Source: Pseudacidovorax intermedius
GTDB taxonomy: Bacteria > Pseudomonadota > Gammaproteobacteria > Burkholderiales > Burkholderiaceae_C
Assembly (NCBI RefSeq): GCF_001476815.1
Contig: NZ_LDSL01000065.1
Location: 1-40,731 of the forward strand
Direction: 5' to 3'
Length of the DNA stretch: 40,731 nt
Within the stretch, counting starts at the first letter, position 1. Each line of letters opens with the position of its first letter. Below are positions 16,947 to 23,366 of the stretch, piece by piece. The notes beneath the pieces are model-generated. The model was not told the DNA's origin. It did no database searches and saw nothing but the letters and a program-made list of their open reading frames with translations. The position numbers were made by a program, and so were the translations under genes.

Positions 16947-18377
16947 TCACTTCTTCGAGCCCTTCACCGGCCGCTTCCAGTTCACGAAGCTCACCTGCCG
17001 CGCCCGCGCCACGGTCAGCCCGCCGGGCTCGGTGCTCTTGCTGATGGTCGAGCCGCCGCCGATGGTGCCGCCGGCACCGAGGCTCACGGGTGCGATCAGC
17101 ACGCAGTTGCTGCCCACGTGCACGTCGTCGCCGATCACCGTGCGGTGCTTGTTGGCGCCGTCGTAGTTGGCCGTGATGCTGCCGGCGCCGTAGTTCACCC
17201 GGGCGCCCACGGTCGCATCGCCCAGGTAGGCCAGGTGGTTGGCCTTGGCGCCGTCGGCCAGGGTGGAATTCTTCACTTCGACGAAATTGCCGATGTGCAC
17301 TTCGCGGCCCAGTTGCGCGCCGGGACGCAGGCGGGCATAGGGGCCGACGAGCGCGCCCGCCCCCACGACCACGCCGGCCGCTTCGCCGGCGATGTGCGTG
17401 TAGGGATGGATCACCGCGCCGTCCTCGATGCGCGCGTCCGAGATGACGCAGTGCGCGCCGATGCGCACGCCCTCGCCCAGGCGCACGCGGCCCTCGAAGA
17501 TGCAGTTGATGTCGATCTCGACGTCGGCGGCGCATTCCAGTTCGCCGCGCAGGTCGAAGCGCGCCGGGTCGGCCAGGCGCACGCCGGCGTCCATCAGGCG
17601 TTCGGCCTGGCGGCGCTGCCAGTCGCGCTCCAGCGCGGCGAGCTGGGCGGGGCTGTTGATGCCGGCCACCTGCAGCGCATCGGCGGTCTTCTGCGCCACC
17701 ACGGGCAGGCCCTCGGCCACGGCCATGCCGACCACGTCGGTCAGGTAGTACTCGCCCTGGGCGTTGTCGTTGGACAGGCGCGCCAGCCAGCCGGCCAGTG
17801 CGCGGGCCGGCGCCGCCATCACGCCCGAATAGATCTCGCGCACCTGGCGCTGGGCCTCGCTGGCGTCCTTGTGCTCGACGATCGCCTGCACGCCGCCGGC
17901 CGCGTCGCGCAGTACGCGGCCGTAGCCGGTCGGGTCGGGCAGGTCGATGGTCAGCAGCGCCAGGCGCTCGCCGCCGCTGGCCGCGACCAGGGCGCGCAGC
18001 GTGTCCTCGGCGATCAGCGGCACGTCGCCCGACAGCACCAGCACCACGCCATCACCGGCCAGCGCCGGCACCGCCTGCTGCACGGCATGGCCGGTGCCCA
18101 GCTGCGGCGACTGGCGCACGCAGCGCACGTCGGCGCCCGGTTGCCAGGCGGGGATGGCGGCCTCGACCTCGTCCGCGCCGTGGCCGGTGACGACCACCAC
18201 GCGCCGCGCGCCCAGGCCCGCGGCCGTACCCAGCACATGGGCAAGCAGCGGCCGGCCGGCCAATCGGTGCAACACTTTGGGCAAGCGGCTCTTCATGCGC
18301 GTGCCCTTGCCGGCCGCCATGACGACGACATCGATGGCGTGGGACGAAAGGCTGGACGTGCGGGATTCGGAAGTCAT
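16947..18377 (-). CDS. glmU: Bifunctional GlcNAc-1-P uridylyltransferase / GlcN-1-P acetyltransferase
   Basis: 476 residues, slightly longer than E. coli GlmU because of ~14 extra N-terminal residues. The N-terminal nucleotidyltransferase domain has VVMAAGKGTRMKSRLPKVLH and the later GEYYLTDVVGMA. The C-terminal left-handed beta-helix shows hexapeptide repeats (IGAHCVISDARIEDGAVIH) and the acetyltransferase signature region NFVEVKNSTLADGAK and YLGDATVG. It makes UDP-GlcNAc from GlcN-1-P, acetyl-CoA and UTP in the cytoplasm. The ATG at 18377 was chosen because it sits 34 bp from the divergent lipoprotein start. It is convergent with the exported-protein gene. Confidence 0.97.
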   Translation of the reverse strand: MTSESRTSSLSSHAIDVVVMAAGKGTRMKSRLPKVLHRLAGRPLLAHVLGTAAGLGARRVVVVTGHGADEVEAAIPAWQPGADVRCVRQSPQLGTGHAVQQAVPALAGDGVVLVLSGDVPLIAEDTLRALVAASGGERLALLTIDLPDPTGYGRVLRDAAGGVQAIVEHKDASEAQRQVREIYSGVMAAPARALAGWLARLSNDNAQGEYYLTDVVGMAVAEGLPVVAQKTADALQVAGINSPAQLAALERDWQRRQAERLMDAGVRLADPARFDLRGELECAADVEIDINCIFEGRVRLGEGVRIGAHCVISDARIEDGAVIHPYTHIAGEAAGVVVGAGALVGPYARLRPGAQLGREVHIGNFVEVKNSTLADGAKANHLAYLGDATVGARVNYGAGSITANYDGANKHRTVIGDDVHVGSNCVLIAPVSLGAGGTIGGGSTISKSTEPGGLTVARARQVSFVNWKRPVKGSKK

Positions 18378-18411
18378 GGTGGGTCGGCGAGGGTCGGGCG
18401 CGTGGCGCCGC

Positions 18412-19308
18412 ATGTGCGCACTGCCGCAGGCATCGGGGCAGTGGCTGGGAAAGGTGGCCGGAATTATCGGCCTGCTGCTGATGGGCCTGGCGCTCGGCGG
18501 CTGCAGCGCGGTGCGGCTGGGCTACAACAACCTGCCGGACATCAGCTACTGGTGGCTGGACGGCTACCTGGATTTCGACGGCGCCCAGAGCCTGCAGGTG
18601 AAGCGGGCGCTGGCCGGCCTGCAGGACTGGCACCGGCGCGAGGAGCTGCCACGCCTGGCCACGCTCGCCGCCCAGGCGCGCGACCAGGCCCGCGGCGACG
18701 TCACGCCCGCGCAGGTCTGCGCCCTGTCGGACGCCGTGCAGGCCCGCCTGCTGGCGCTGGCGGTGCGCGCCGAGCCCGACGCCACCGTGCTGGCCCAGAG
18801 CCTGGCGCCTGCGCAGCTGCAGGTGCTGGAACGCAAGTTCGGCCGCATCAACAACGACTTCCGCCGCGAGTGGCTGCGCCTGACGCCGGCCGAGGTGCAG
18901 GACAAGCGCTACGACACCTTCCTGGACCGTTACGAGGACTTCTACGGCACGCTCGACGCCCGCCAGCGCGGCCTGCTGCGGCAGATGGTGCGCCAGTCCG
19001 CGTTCAGCCCCGAGAAGCTGGATGCCGCCCGCCGCGCACGCCAAGCCGACGTGCTGGCCCTGCTGCGCGGGCTGCAGCAGCCCCCGGCCGCCACCGACGC
19101 GCAGGCGCGCCAGCGGGTGCATGCGCTGGTCATGCGCGTCTTCGAGCCGCCGCCGGGCGAATGGCGCAGCCAGCAGGACGCGCTGGCCCAGGAAGCCTGC
19201 AACAACACCGCGGCCCTGCATGCCGCCATGAGCCCGGCCCAGCGCGAGCGCGCCGCCCAGCGCATCGAGGCCTACCGGCAGGACCTCGTCGCACTTTCAG
19301 GACCTTGA
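18412..19308 (+). CDS. DUF6279-type lipoprotein
   Basis: 298 residues. The signal peptide has an unusually polar first 15 residues and then LLLMGLALGGC with the lipobox Cys at 31. The mature start SAVRLGYNNLPDISYWWLDG is characteristic of the DUF6279 lipoprotein family. The rest is helical and rich in Arg, Gln and Leu, and includes DKRYDTFLDRYEDFYGTLD. Function is unknown; an envelope location is indicated by the lipobox. It is divergent from glmU, with only 34 bp between starts, so the promoters must overlap. A hairpin follows its stop. Confidence 0.85.
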   Translation: MCALPQASGQWLGKVAGIIGLLLMGLALGGCSAVRLGYNNLPDISYWWLDGYLDFDGAQSLQVKRALAGLQDWHRREELPRLATLAAQARDQARGDVTPAQVCALSDAVQARLLALAVRAEPDATVLAQSLAPAQLQVLERKFGRINNDFRREWLRLTPAEVQDKRYDTFLDRYEDFYGTLDARQRGLLRQMVRQSAFSPEKLDAARRARQADVLALLRGLQQPPAATDAQARQRVHALVMRVFEPPPGEWRSQQDALAQEACNNTAALHAAMSPAQRERAAQRIEAYRQDLVALSGP

Positions 19309-19420
19309 AGCCACCGCCCGCCACACCGGTGATGCACGGCGCTCACGCGCCGCCCGGATGGCATGGAAACCGCCGCAGTCGTCGAATCGAATGGCCGCGG
19401 AGCAGGCCAAGCCAGTGCAC

Positions 19421-19512
19421 CCGCGGAACCGGCTTTGCCGGGCCGCCGGGTGCGCCCCTCGAGGGGATTGGACTTCCACACGCAGTGAGGAAGTCCAAAC
19501 GGGGTGGTCTCA
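19421..19512 (-). repeat. 92-bp intergenic repeat, copy 1
   Basis: Read from its TGAGACC end on the minus strand, the unit carries three dyads: TTGGACTTCC...GGAAGTCCAA (10-bp arms, 11-nt loop), CCCCTCGAGGGG, and CCGGC-AAA-GCCGG followed by TTCCGCGG. It differs from copy 2 by one base and is separated from it by 5 bp. Confidence 0.95.
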
Positions 19513-19517
19513 GCTCC

Positions 19518-19609
19518 CCGCGGAACCGGCTCTGCCGGGCCGCCGGGTGCGCCCCTCGAGGGGATTGGACTTCCACACGCAGTGAGGAAGTCCAAACGGG
19601 GTGGTCTCA
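19518..19609 (-). repeat. 92-bp intergenic repeat, copy 2
   Basis: Nearly identical tandem partner of copy 1. Its TGAGACC end lies two bases after the TGA stop of the Crp/Fnr gene, so the element begins at the gene's 3' end. Confidence 0.95.
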
Positions 19610-19611
19610 TT

Positions 19612-20361
19612 TCACAGCAGCGGCACCGGCCGCATCGGCCGATCGAAATAGTCGCCCAGCGCCTCCAGCGCATGCGGCTCCAGGATCTCCAGCCAGCCGC
19701 CTTCCAGCCGGTGCAGGCCCAGGCGCTGCAGCTTGCGCAGCGTCTTGTTGGTGTGCACCAGCGACAGGCCCAGCGCATCGGCGATGTGCTGCTGCTGGAA
19801 GGGAAACTCCACCCGCCCCGCTTCCGTCATGCCCAGGTGCTCGGCCCGGCGGTACAGGTGCATCAGCAGCATCGCCACGCGCTCGGCGGCGGTGCGGCGG
19901 CCGGCGGTCACCAGGTTGTCGTCCACCATCTTCTCCTCGCGCGCCGCGAGCCAGGTGATGTCGTAGCCCAGCTTGGGATGCTGCAGAAAGAAGTCCCACA
20001 GCCGGTCGCGCGGGAAGGTGCACAGCACCGTGTCCGACGCCGCTTCCACGCCGTGGGTGCGGCCGTCGGCGAATTCGTCCTGCAGTCCGACCAGGTCACC
20101 GGGCAGCAAAAAATTGAGGATCTGCCGCCGCCCGTCGCTGAGCGTCTTGTAGCGGAAGGCCCAGCCCGAATAGAGCGTGTAGAGCAGGTCGCTGCGCAGG
20201 TGCTCGGCGATGATGCGTTCGCCGGCCGCCACCTTGCGGCTGCCGCTGCGCCATTCGGCCACGGCATGGCGCTCGGGTTCGGAGAGGGCCAGAAAGGCGG
20301 GGAGGGTGCGCAGGCGGCATTCGCTGCACGGATGGCCACAGGCCGAATGGGTCACCGACAT
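19612..20361 (-). CDS. Crp/Fnr-family regulator with Fnr-like cysteines
   Basis: 249 residues. The N-terminus carries Cys8, Cys12 and Cys15 (ACGHPCSEC), and Cys114 lies in the beta-barrel (TVLCTF), an arrangement like the four iron-sulfur ligands of oxygen sensor Fnr but with different spacing (CX3CX2C). A cyclic-nucleotide-fold domain follows (GWAFRYKTLSDGRRQILNFL, LPGDLVGLQDEF), and the C-terminal winged helix reads QQQHIADALGLSLVHTNKTL. It is probably an oxygen- or redox-responsive transcription factor. It is divergent from the BLUF gene (108 bp between starts) and convergent with the DUF6279 lipoprotein. The cluster function is inferred from the cysteines only. Confidence 0.92.
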   Translation of the reverse strand: MSVTHSACGHPCSECRLRTLPAFLALSEPERHAVAEWRSGSRKVAAGERIIAEHLRSDLLYTLYSGWAFRYKTLSDGRRQILNFLLPGDLVGLQDEFADGRTHGVEAASDTVLCTFPRDRLWDFFLQHPKLGYDITWLAAREEKMVDDNLVTAGRRTAAERVAMLLMHLYRRAEHLGMTEAGRVEFPFQQQHIADALGLSLVHTNKTLRKLQRLGLHRLEGGWLEILEPHALEALGDYFDRPMRPVPLL

Positions 20362-20390
20362 CGGACGGACGCGAGAAGTGCGGGTACGCC

Positions 20391-20396
20391 AATATA
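20391..20396 (-). promoter_or_regulatory. -10-like element of the Crp/Fnr gene
   Basis: TATATT on the minus strand, about 30 bases before the Crp/Fnr ATG, is the only AT-rich hexamer in this gap. The -35 position is poor, which fits an activated promoter. No clear Fnr box (TTGAT-N4-ATCAA) was found. Confidence 0.3.
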
Positions 20397-20469
20397 GACA
20401 ACCGGCGTGTGTCTTTTGACATTCCGGGGACGCCCTGCACCGTGGGCCGCGGCCCTAAAGTGACCGTCG

Positions 20470-20880
20470 ATGTCCGCTGACGCTTCCCCCGGCCTGTACG
20501 AATTCCTCTACACCAGCCAACTCGGTGCCCAGGCCTCGCCGCTGGTGGTGGGCCAGATCCTGTCGCGGGCACGGCCGACCAATGCCCAGGCGGGCGTGAG
20601 CGGACTGTTGATCTTCGATGGCCAGCGTTTCTTCCAGCACCTGGAGGGGCCGCGCCCCACGCTGGAGGCCCTCATGGGCCGCATCGTCGGCGACAGCCGC
20701 CACGAGGACATGCGGATCCTGCACGAAGGCCTGCTGCCCCAGCGGCGCTACCACCGCTTCGACATGGGCTACGCCGAGACCGACGACCTCGATGCGCTGG
20801 GCGCATTGATCCAGCTCAGCGGCCCTTCCGCCGTAGAGCGCTTCCTGCAGATGCGCACGAGCTTCGACATCCAGGCCTGA
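20470..20880 (+). CDS. BLUF-domain blue-light sensor
   Basis: 136 residues: one BLUF domain plus a short helical C-terminal extension, like PixD-type short BLUF proteins. BLUF proteins bind FAD and respond to blue light by rearranging a Tyr/Gln hydrogen-bond network. Visible key positions are Tyr14 (FLYTS), Asn38 (RPTNAQAG) and Gln56 (FFQHLEG), with the core GVSGLLIFDGQRFFQHLEGP. The Trp seen in many BLUF proteins two residues before Met99 is Phe97 here (RFDMGY). There is no output domain, so it must act on a partner protein. It is divergent from the Crp/Fnr regulator, an obvious but untested candidate partner. Confidence 0.93.
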   Translation: MSADASPGLYEFLYTSQLGAQASPLVVGQILSRARPTNAQAGVSGLLIFDGQRFFQHLEGPRPTLEALMGRIVGDSRHEDMRILHEGLLPQRRYHRFDMGYAETDDLDALGALIQLSGPSAVERFLQMRTSFDIQA

Positions 20881-20892
20881 CCCCGAGGGCCC

Positions 20893-20997
20893 GCGCAGCA
20901 GGCCAAGCGGGAACATCCGCGGAACCGGCTCCGCCGGGCCGCAGGATGTGCCCCCTTGAAAGGGGGAAGGCGAAGCGCGGAGCGCGCAGCCTGGGGG
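20893..20997. repeat. Mosaic intergenic repeat between BLUF and DUF2917 genes
   Basis: The first half (GCAGGCCAAGC..., CCGCGGAACCGGCT, GCCGGGCCGC) matches the tail and one end of the 92-bp family. The second half is different: CCCCCTT-GAAA-GGGGG, then GAAGCGCGGAGCGCGCAGCC. It ends directly at the TAA stop of the DUF2917 gene. It lies between convergent genes, like the other repeat sites. Confidence 0.8.
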
Positions 20998-21312
20998 TTA
21001 GCTTTGATCCCAGGTGTAGGTCGCGCCGAAGCCGTCCCAGGGCTCCATCACGATGCGCTGGCCGGCCTCGACCACCAGCGCCTCGCCGGGGCCGACGACC
21101 AGGTCTTCGCTGCCCCAGTGGGCCGTGGCGTCGCGGGTGACCCACACCCGGCCCTGCCGCAGCCGCAGCACGCTGCGGCCCTGCGCCCGCAGGCTGATCG
21201 CCTGCCCCGCCTTGAGCTGCCAGGCACCGCGGCGCACGGCGGGCGGAATCGCGGCGGCGGGCGCGGCGATCAGGGCTTCGCGGGTCGTGGTGCTCAGGGT
21301 GGCGGCGGTCAT
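20998..21312 (-). CDS. DUF2917 protein
   Basis: 104 residues. The core WQLKAGQAISLRAQGRSVLR, then RLRQGRVWVTRD and DLVVGPGEALVVEAGQ, matches the small cupin-like DUF2917 family. Function is unknown. A start at 21312 is chosen because a GAGGAG ribosome-binding site precedes it; an ATG 42 bases upstream lacks one. It is divergent from a LysR-type regulator, a pairing that suggests regulation by that protein. Its stop codon forms the end of an intergenic repeat. Confidence 0.87.
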   Translation of the reverse strand: MTAATLSTTTREALIAAPAAAIPPAVRRGAWQLKAGQAISLRAQGRSVLRLRQGRVWVTRDATAHWGSEDLVVGPGEALVVEAGQRIVMEPWDGFGATYTWDQS

Positions 21313-21479
21313 GGCGGTTCTCCTCGTCGAAGAGCGTGTCGCCCATTGCGCCACGTCTGCTTCGGGAACCGATCATCTGCATGGCGGCGCGCGCGGTCCA
21401 ATGAAAACGCGCTAGGCTACTGATGCCGCCGGCGCATCAATCGCGCCGGCCGGCCCGACCGTCCCCGCCCCGTCCGCCC

Positions 21480-22463
21480 ATGCAGCATTCCCAGACCCAC
21501 CTGCGCACCCGGCCCATCGGCGCCGGCTACCTGCGCGCCTTCGAGGCCGTGGCCCGGCACCTGAACTTCCGCGCCGCGGCGGAGGAGATGGCCCTCACCC
21601 AGTCCGCCGTGAGCCGCCAGATCCAGTCGCTCGAAGAAGAAGTGGGCGTGCCGCTGTTTTTGCGCCACACCCGCGCGGTGGAACTCACCGCCGCCGGCGC
21701 GCAGCTGCTGCTGGCGGTGCAGCAGGCGCTGCCGCGCATCGACGGCGCGGTGCGGCAGATCCGCCAGAGCGCGGGCCGCAAGAGCGTGTCGCTGACCACC
21801 TTCGCCTCCTTCGCGTCGATGTGGCTGATCCCGCGGCTGGAGGCCTTCCAGCAGGCGCACCCGGACATCGACATCCGCATCGACGCCACCGACACCGCGC
21901 TGGACCTGGACCTGGCCGACATCGACATGGCCCTGCGCTACGGCCCGGCGGAGGCCATGCCGCCGGGCGCCCAGCGCCTGTTCGGCGAGACGCTGATGCC
22001 GGTGGCCAGCCCCTGGCTCATCAAGAGCAGCCCGGCCATCCGAGAGCCGGGGGACATCGCGCGCTTCACGCTGATCGAGGCCGGCGACGCCCACCGCACG
22101 CACCTGGAATGGCTGACATGGCGCCGCTGGTTCGAGACCAACGGCCTGGCACGCGCGCAGCCGCGGCGCTGGCTGTACTTCAACTACGCCTACCAGATGG
22201 TGCAGGCCGCGCTGTCGGGCCAGGGCGTGGTGCTGGCGCGCAGCCCGCTCATCGCGGAAAGCCTGGCCAGCGGCGACCTGGTGGAAGTGCTGCCGCGCCA
22301 GCGCATGGATTCGCCCATGGCCTACTGGCTGCTGGTGGCACCGCGCAGCACGCTGCGGCCGGAGGTGCGCGCCTTCTGCGACTGGCTGCGCACCCAGGCG
22401 GCGGTCACCCGCCAGACCATCGGCGACGGACCCGATCCGGACACCCTCGACCATATGGATTGA
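21480..22463 (+). CDS. LysR-family transcriptional regulator (GcvA-like)
   Basis: 327 residues. The N-terminal winged helix is typical (YLRAFEAVARHLNFRAAAEE, MALTQSAVSRQIQSLEEEVG, VPLFLRHTRAVELTAAG), and the substrate-binding domain has the GcvA-like start SVSLTTFASFASMWLIPRL and DIDMALRYGP. The ATG at 21480 was preferred to 21423 because the extra 19 residues are only Pro/Arg-rich. It is divergent from the DUF2917 gene, its most likely target. Its TGA stop is the first three bases of an intergenic repeat unit. Confidence 0.93.
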   Translation: MQHSQTHLRTRPIGAGYLRAFEAVARHLNFRAAAEEMALTQSAVSRQIQSLEEEVGVPLFLRHTRAVELTAAGAQLLLAVQQALPRIDGAVRQIRQSAGRKSVSLTTFASFASMWLIPRLEAFQQAHPDIDIRIDATDTALDLDLADIDMALRYGPAEAMPPGAQRLFGETLMPVASPWLIKSSPAIREPGDIARFTLIEAGDAHRTHLEWLTWRRWFETNGLARAQPRRWLYFNYAYQMVQAALSGQGVVLARSPLIAESLASGDLVEVLPRQRMDSPMAYWLLVAPRSTLRPEVRAFCDWLRTQAAVTRQTIGDGPDPDTLDHMD

Positions 22464-22553
22464 GCCCACCCCGTTTGGACTTCCTCACTGCGTGTGGAAG
22501 TCCAATCCCCCTCAAGGGGCGCACCCGGCGGCCGGGCAAAGCCGGTTCCGCGG
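22461..22553 (+). repeat. 93-bp intergenic repeat, copy 3
   Basis: Same element as copies 1 and 2, inverted relative to them, with a few substitutions and one extra C. Its first three bases are the TGA stop of the LysR gene. Confidence 0.95.
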
Positions 22554-22558
22554 TGGGT

Positions 22559-22651
22559 TGAGACCACCCCGTTTGGACTTCCTCACTGCGTGTGGAAGTC
22601 CAATCCCCCTCAAGGGGCGCACCCGGCGGCCCGGCAAAGCCGGTTCCGCGG
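22559..22651 (+). repeat. 93-bp intergenic repeat, copy 4
   Basis: Tandem with copy 3 after a 5-bp spacer. It is followed by a ~45-bp tail (GGCCTGCTCCGCGGCCAT core) that also flanks copy 1, so each site has the layout unit-spacer-unit-tail. The rest of the gap to 22739 holds nothing recognisable. Confidence 0.95.
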
Positions 22652-22739
22652 GTGCATGGGCATGGCCTGCTCCGCGGCCATCCGATCAGCAACCCCGTGA
22701 ACAGACCCGGATGCCGCGCCGAGCGGCGCGTCCAGCGGC

Positions 22740-23357
22740 TCAGCCCACTGGCCAGACCACGCCGTTGTCGTTGAGGATCGCGTCCAGCGGCACGTCGTGC
22801 GCCTCGGGCTCGAAGTCGTCGATGAAACCGTTGGCGAAGCCCAGGCCCACGGTGAAGGGCCGCGGCTCCAGCGCCGCCAGCGTGCGGTCGTAGAAGCCGC
22901 CGCCGTAGCCCAGCCGGTAGCCGCCGGCGCTGTAGCCCAGGCAGGGCACGAACAGCAGCGTGGGCACGATCAGCTCGGTGTCCTTGGGCTTGGGAATGTC
23001 GTAGGCGTCGTTCTCCATCGGGCAGCCGGGGTACCAGACGTGGAAGCTCAGCGTCTTGGTCTCGCGGTCCACCACCGGCAGGCCGATGCGGCGGCGCTGG
23101 GGTTCTTCCATCAGCTCGCCGTCCTCCTTCCAGCGGTGCAGCGCCGGCAGGGGGTCGAATTCGCCCTTGATCGGCCAGTAGGCGCCGATCACCGTGTCGG
23201 GCCGGCCCACCAGCCAGAACCGCATCACCCGCTGCAGCAGGTCGGCGCGTTGTAGGCGGTCCGGCAGGGCCAGGCGTTGCTCGATGAGCGCCGCGCGGAC
23301 CTGGGTCTTGAGAAAGGCCGCCGTGCCTGCGCGTTCTTCATCGTGTGCTTTGTCCAT
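22740..23357 (-). CDS. 5-formyltetrahydrofolate cyclo-ligase
   Basis: 205 residues. It converts 5-formyl-THF to 5,10-methenyl-THF with ATP in the cytoplasm. The family signature is present (FVPCLGYSAGGYRLGYGGGF followed by YDR), as is the substrate region YWPIKGEFDPLPAL. The ATG at 23357 is chosen because GAAGG precedes it closely; an upstream ATG at 23378 would overlap the divergent transglycosylase gene. Only 9 bp separate this start from the divergent start, so each gene's promoter must lie in the other's coding region. It is convergent with the LysR gene. The family is also called ygfA/fau. Confidence 0.93.
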   Translation of the reverse strand: MDKAHDEERAGTAAFLKTQVRAALIEQRLALPDRLQRADLLQRVMRFWLVGRPDTVIGAYWPIKGEFDPLPALHRWKEDGELMEEPQRRRIGLPVVDRETKTLSFHVWYPGCPMENDAYDIPKPKDTELIVPTLLFVPCLGYSAGGYRLGYGGGFYDRTLAALEPRPFTVGLGFANGFIDDFEPEAHDVPLDAILNDNGVVWPVG

Positions 23358-23360
23358 AAT
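23355..23360 (+). promoter_or_regulatory. -10-like CATAAT placing a leaderless start for the transglycosylase
   Basis: CATAAT ends 6 bases before the ATG at 23367 and no ribosome-binding site precedes that ATG. Transcription would begin at or next to the start codon. The -35 position is weak. Confidence 0.4.
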
Positions 23361-23366
23361 CCTTCG

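Larger units (their letters stand above)
19309..19611. other. Convergent intergenic gap filled by repeats
   Basis: 303 bp between the DUF6279 lipoprotein stop and the Crp/Fnr stop. It contains a terminator-like dyad CGGCGC-tcac-GCGCCG (19337-19352), a ~45-bp tail shared with the other repeat site (about 19377-19420), and two tandem 92-bp repeat units. The short reading frames within the repeats recur because the repeats recur, and are not supported as genes. Confidence 0.85.

Noticed and set aside
19358-19585. Small proteins encoded in the 92-bp repeats
   Set aside because: Similar frames appear at every copy only because the DNA repeats; there are no ribosome-binding sites and they overlap hairpins.
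17118-19958. 946-residue plus-strand open frame
   Set aside because: Antisense to glmU at its start and then in a wrong frame through the DUF6279 gene and the repeats; no motif.
20362-20469. Fnr box in the Crp/Fnr-BLUF gap
   Set aside because: TTGACATTCC is present, but no TTGAT-N4-ATCAA dyad could be found.
19421-22651. CRISPR array or insertion sequence
   Set aside because: Units are 92-93 bp with 5-bp spacers, only two per site, and there is no transposase or cas gene.
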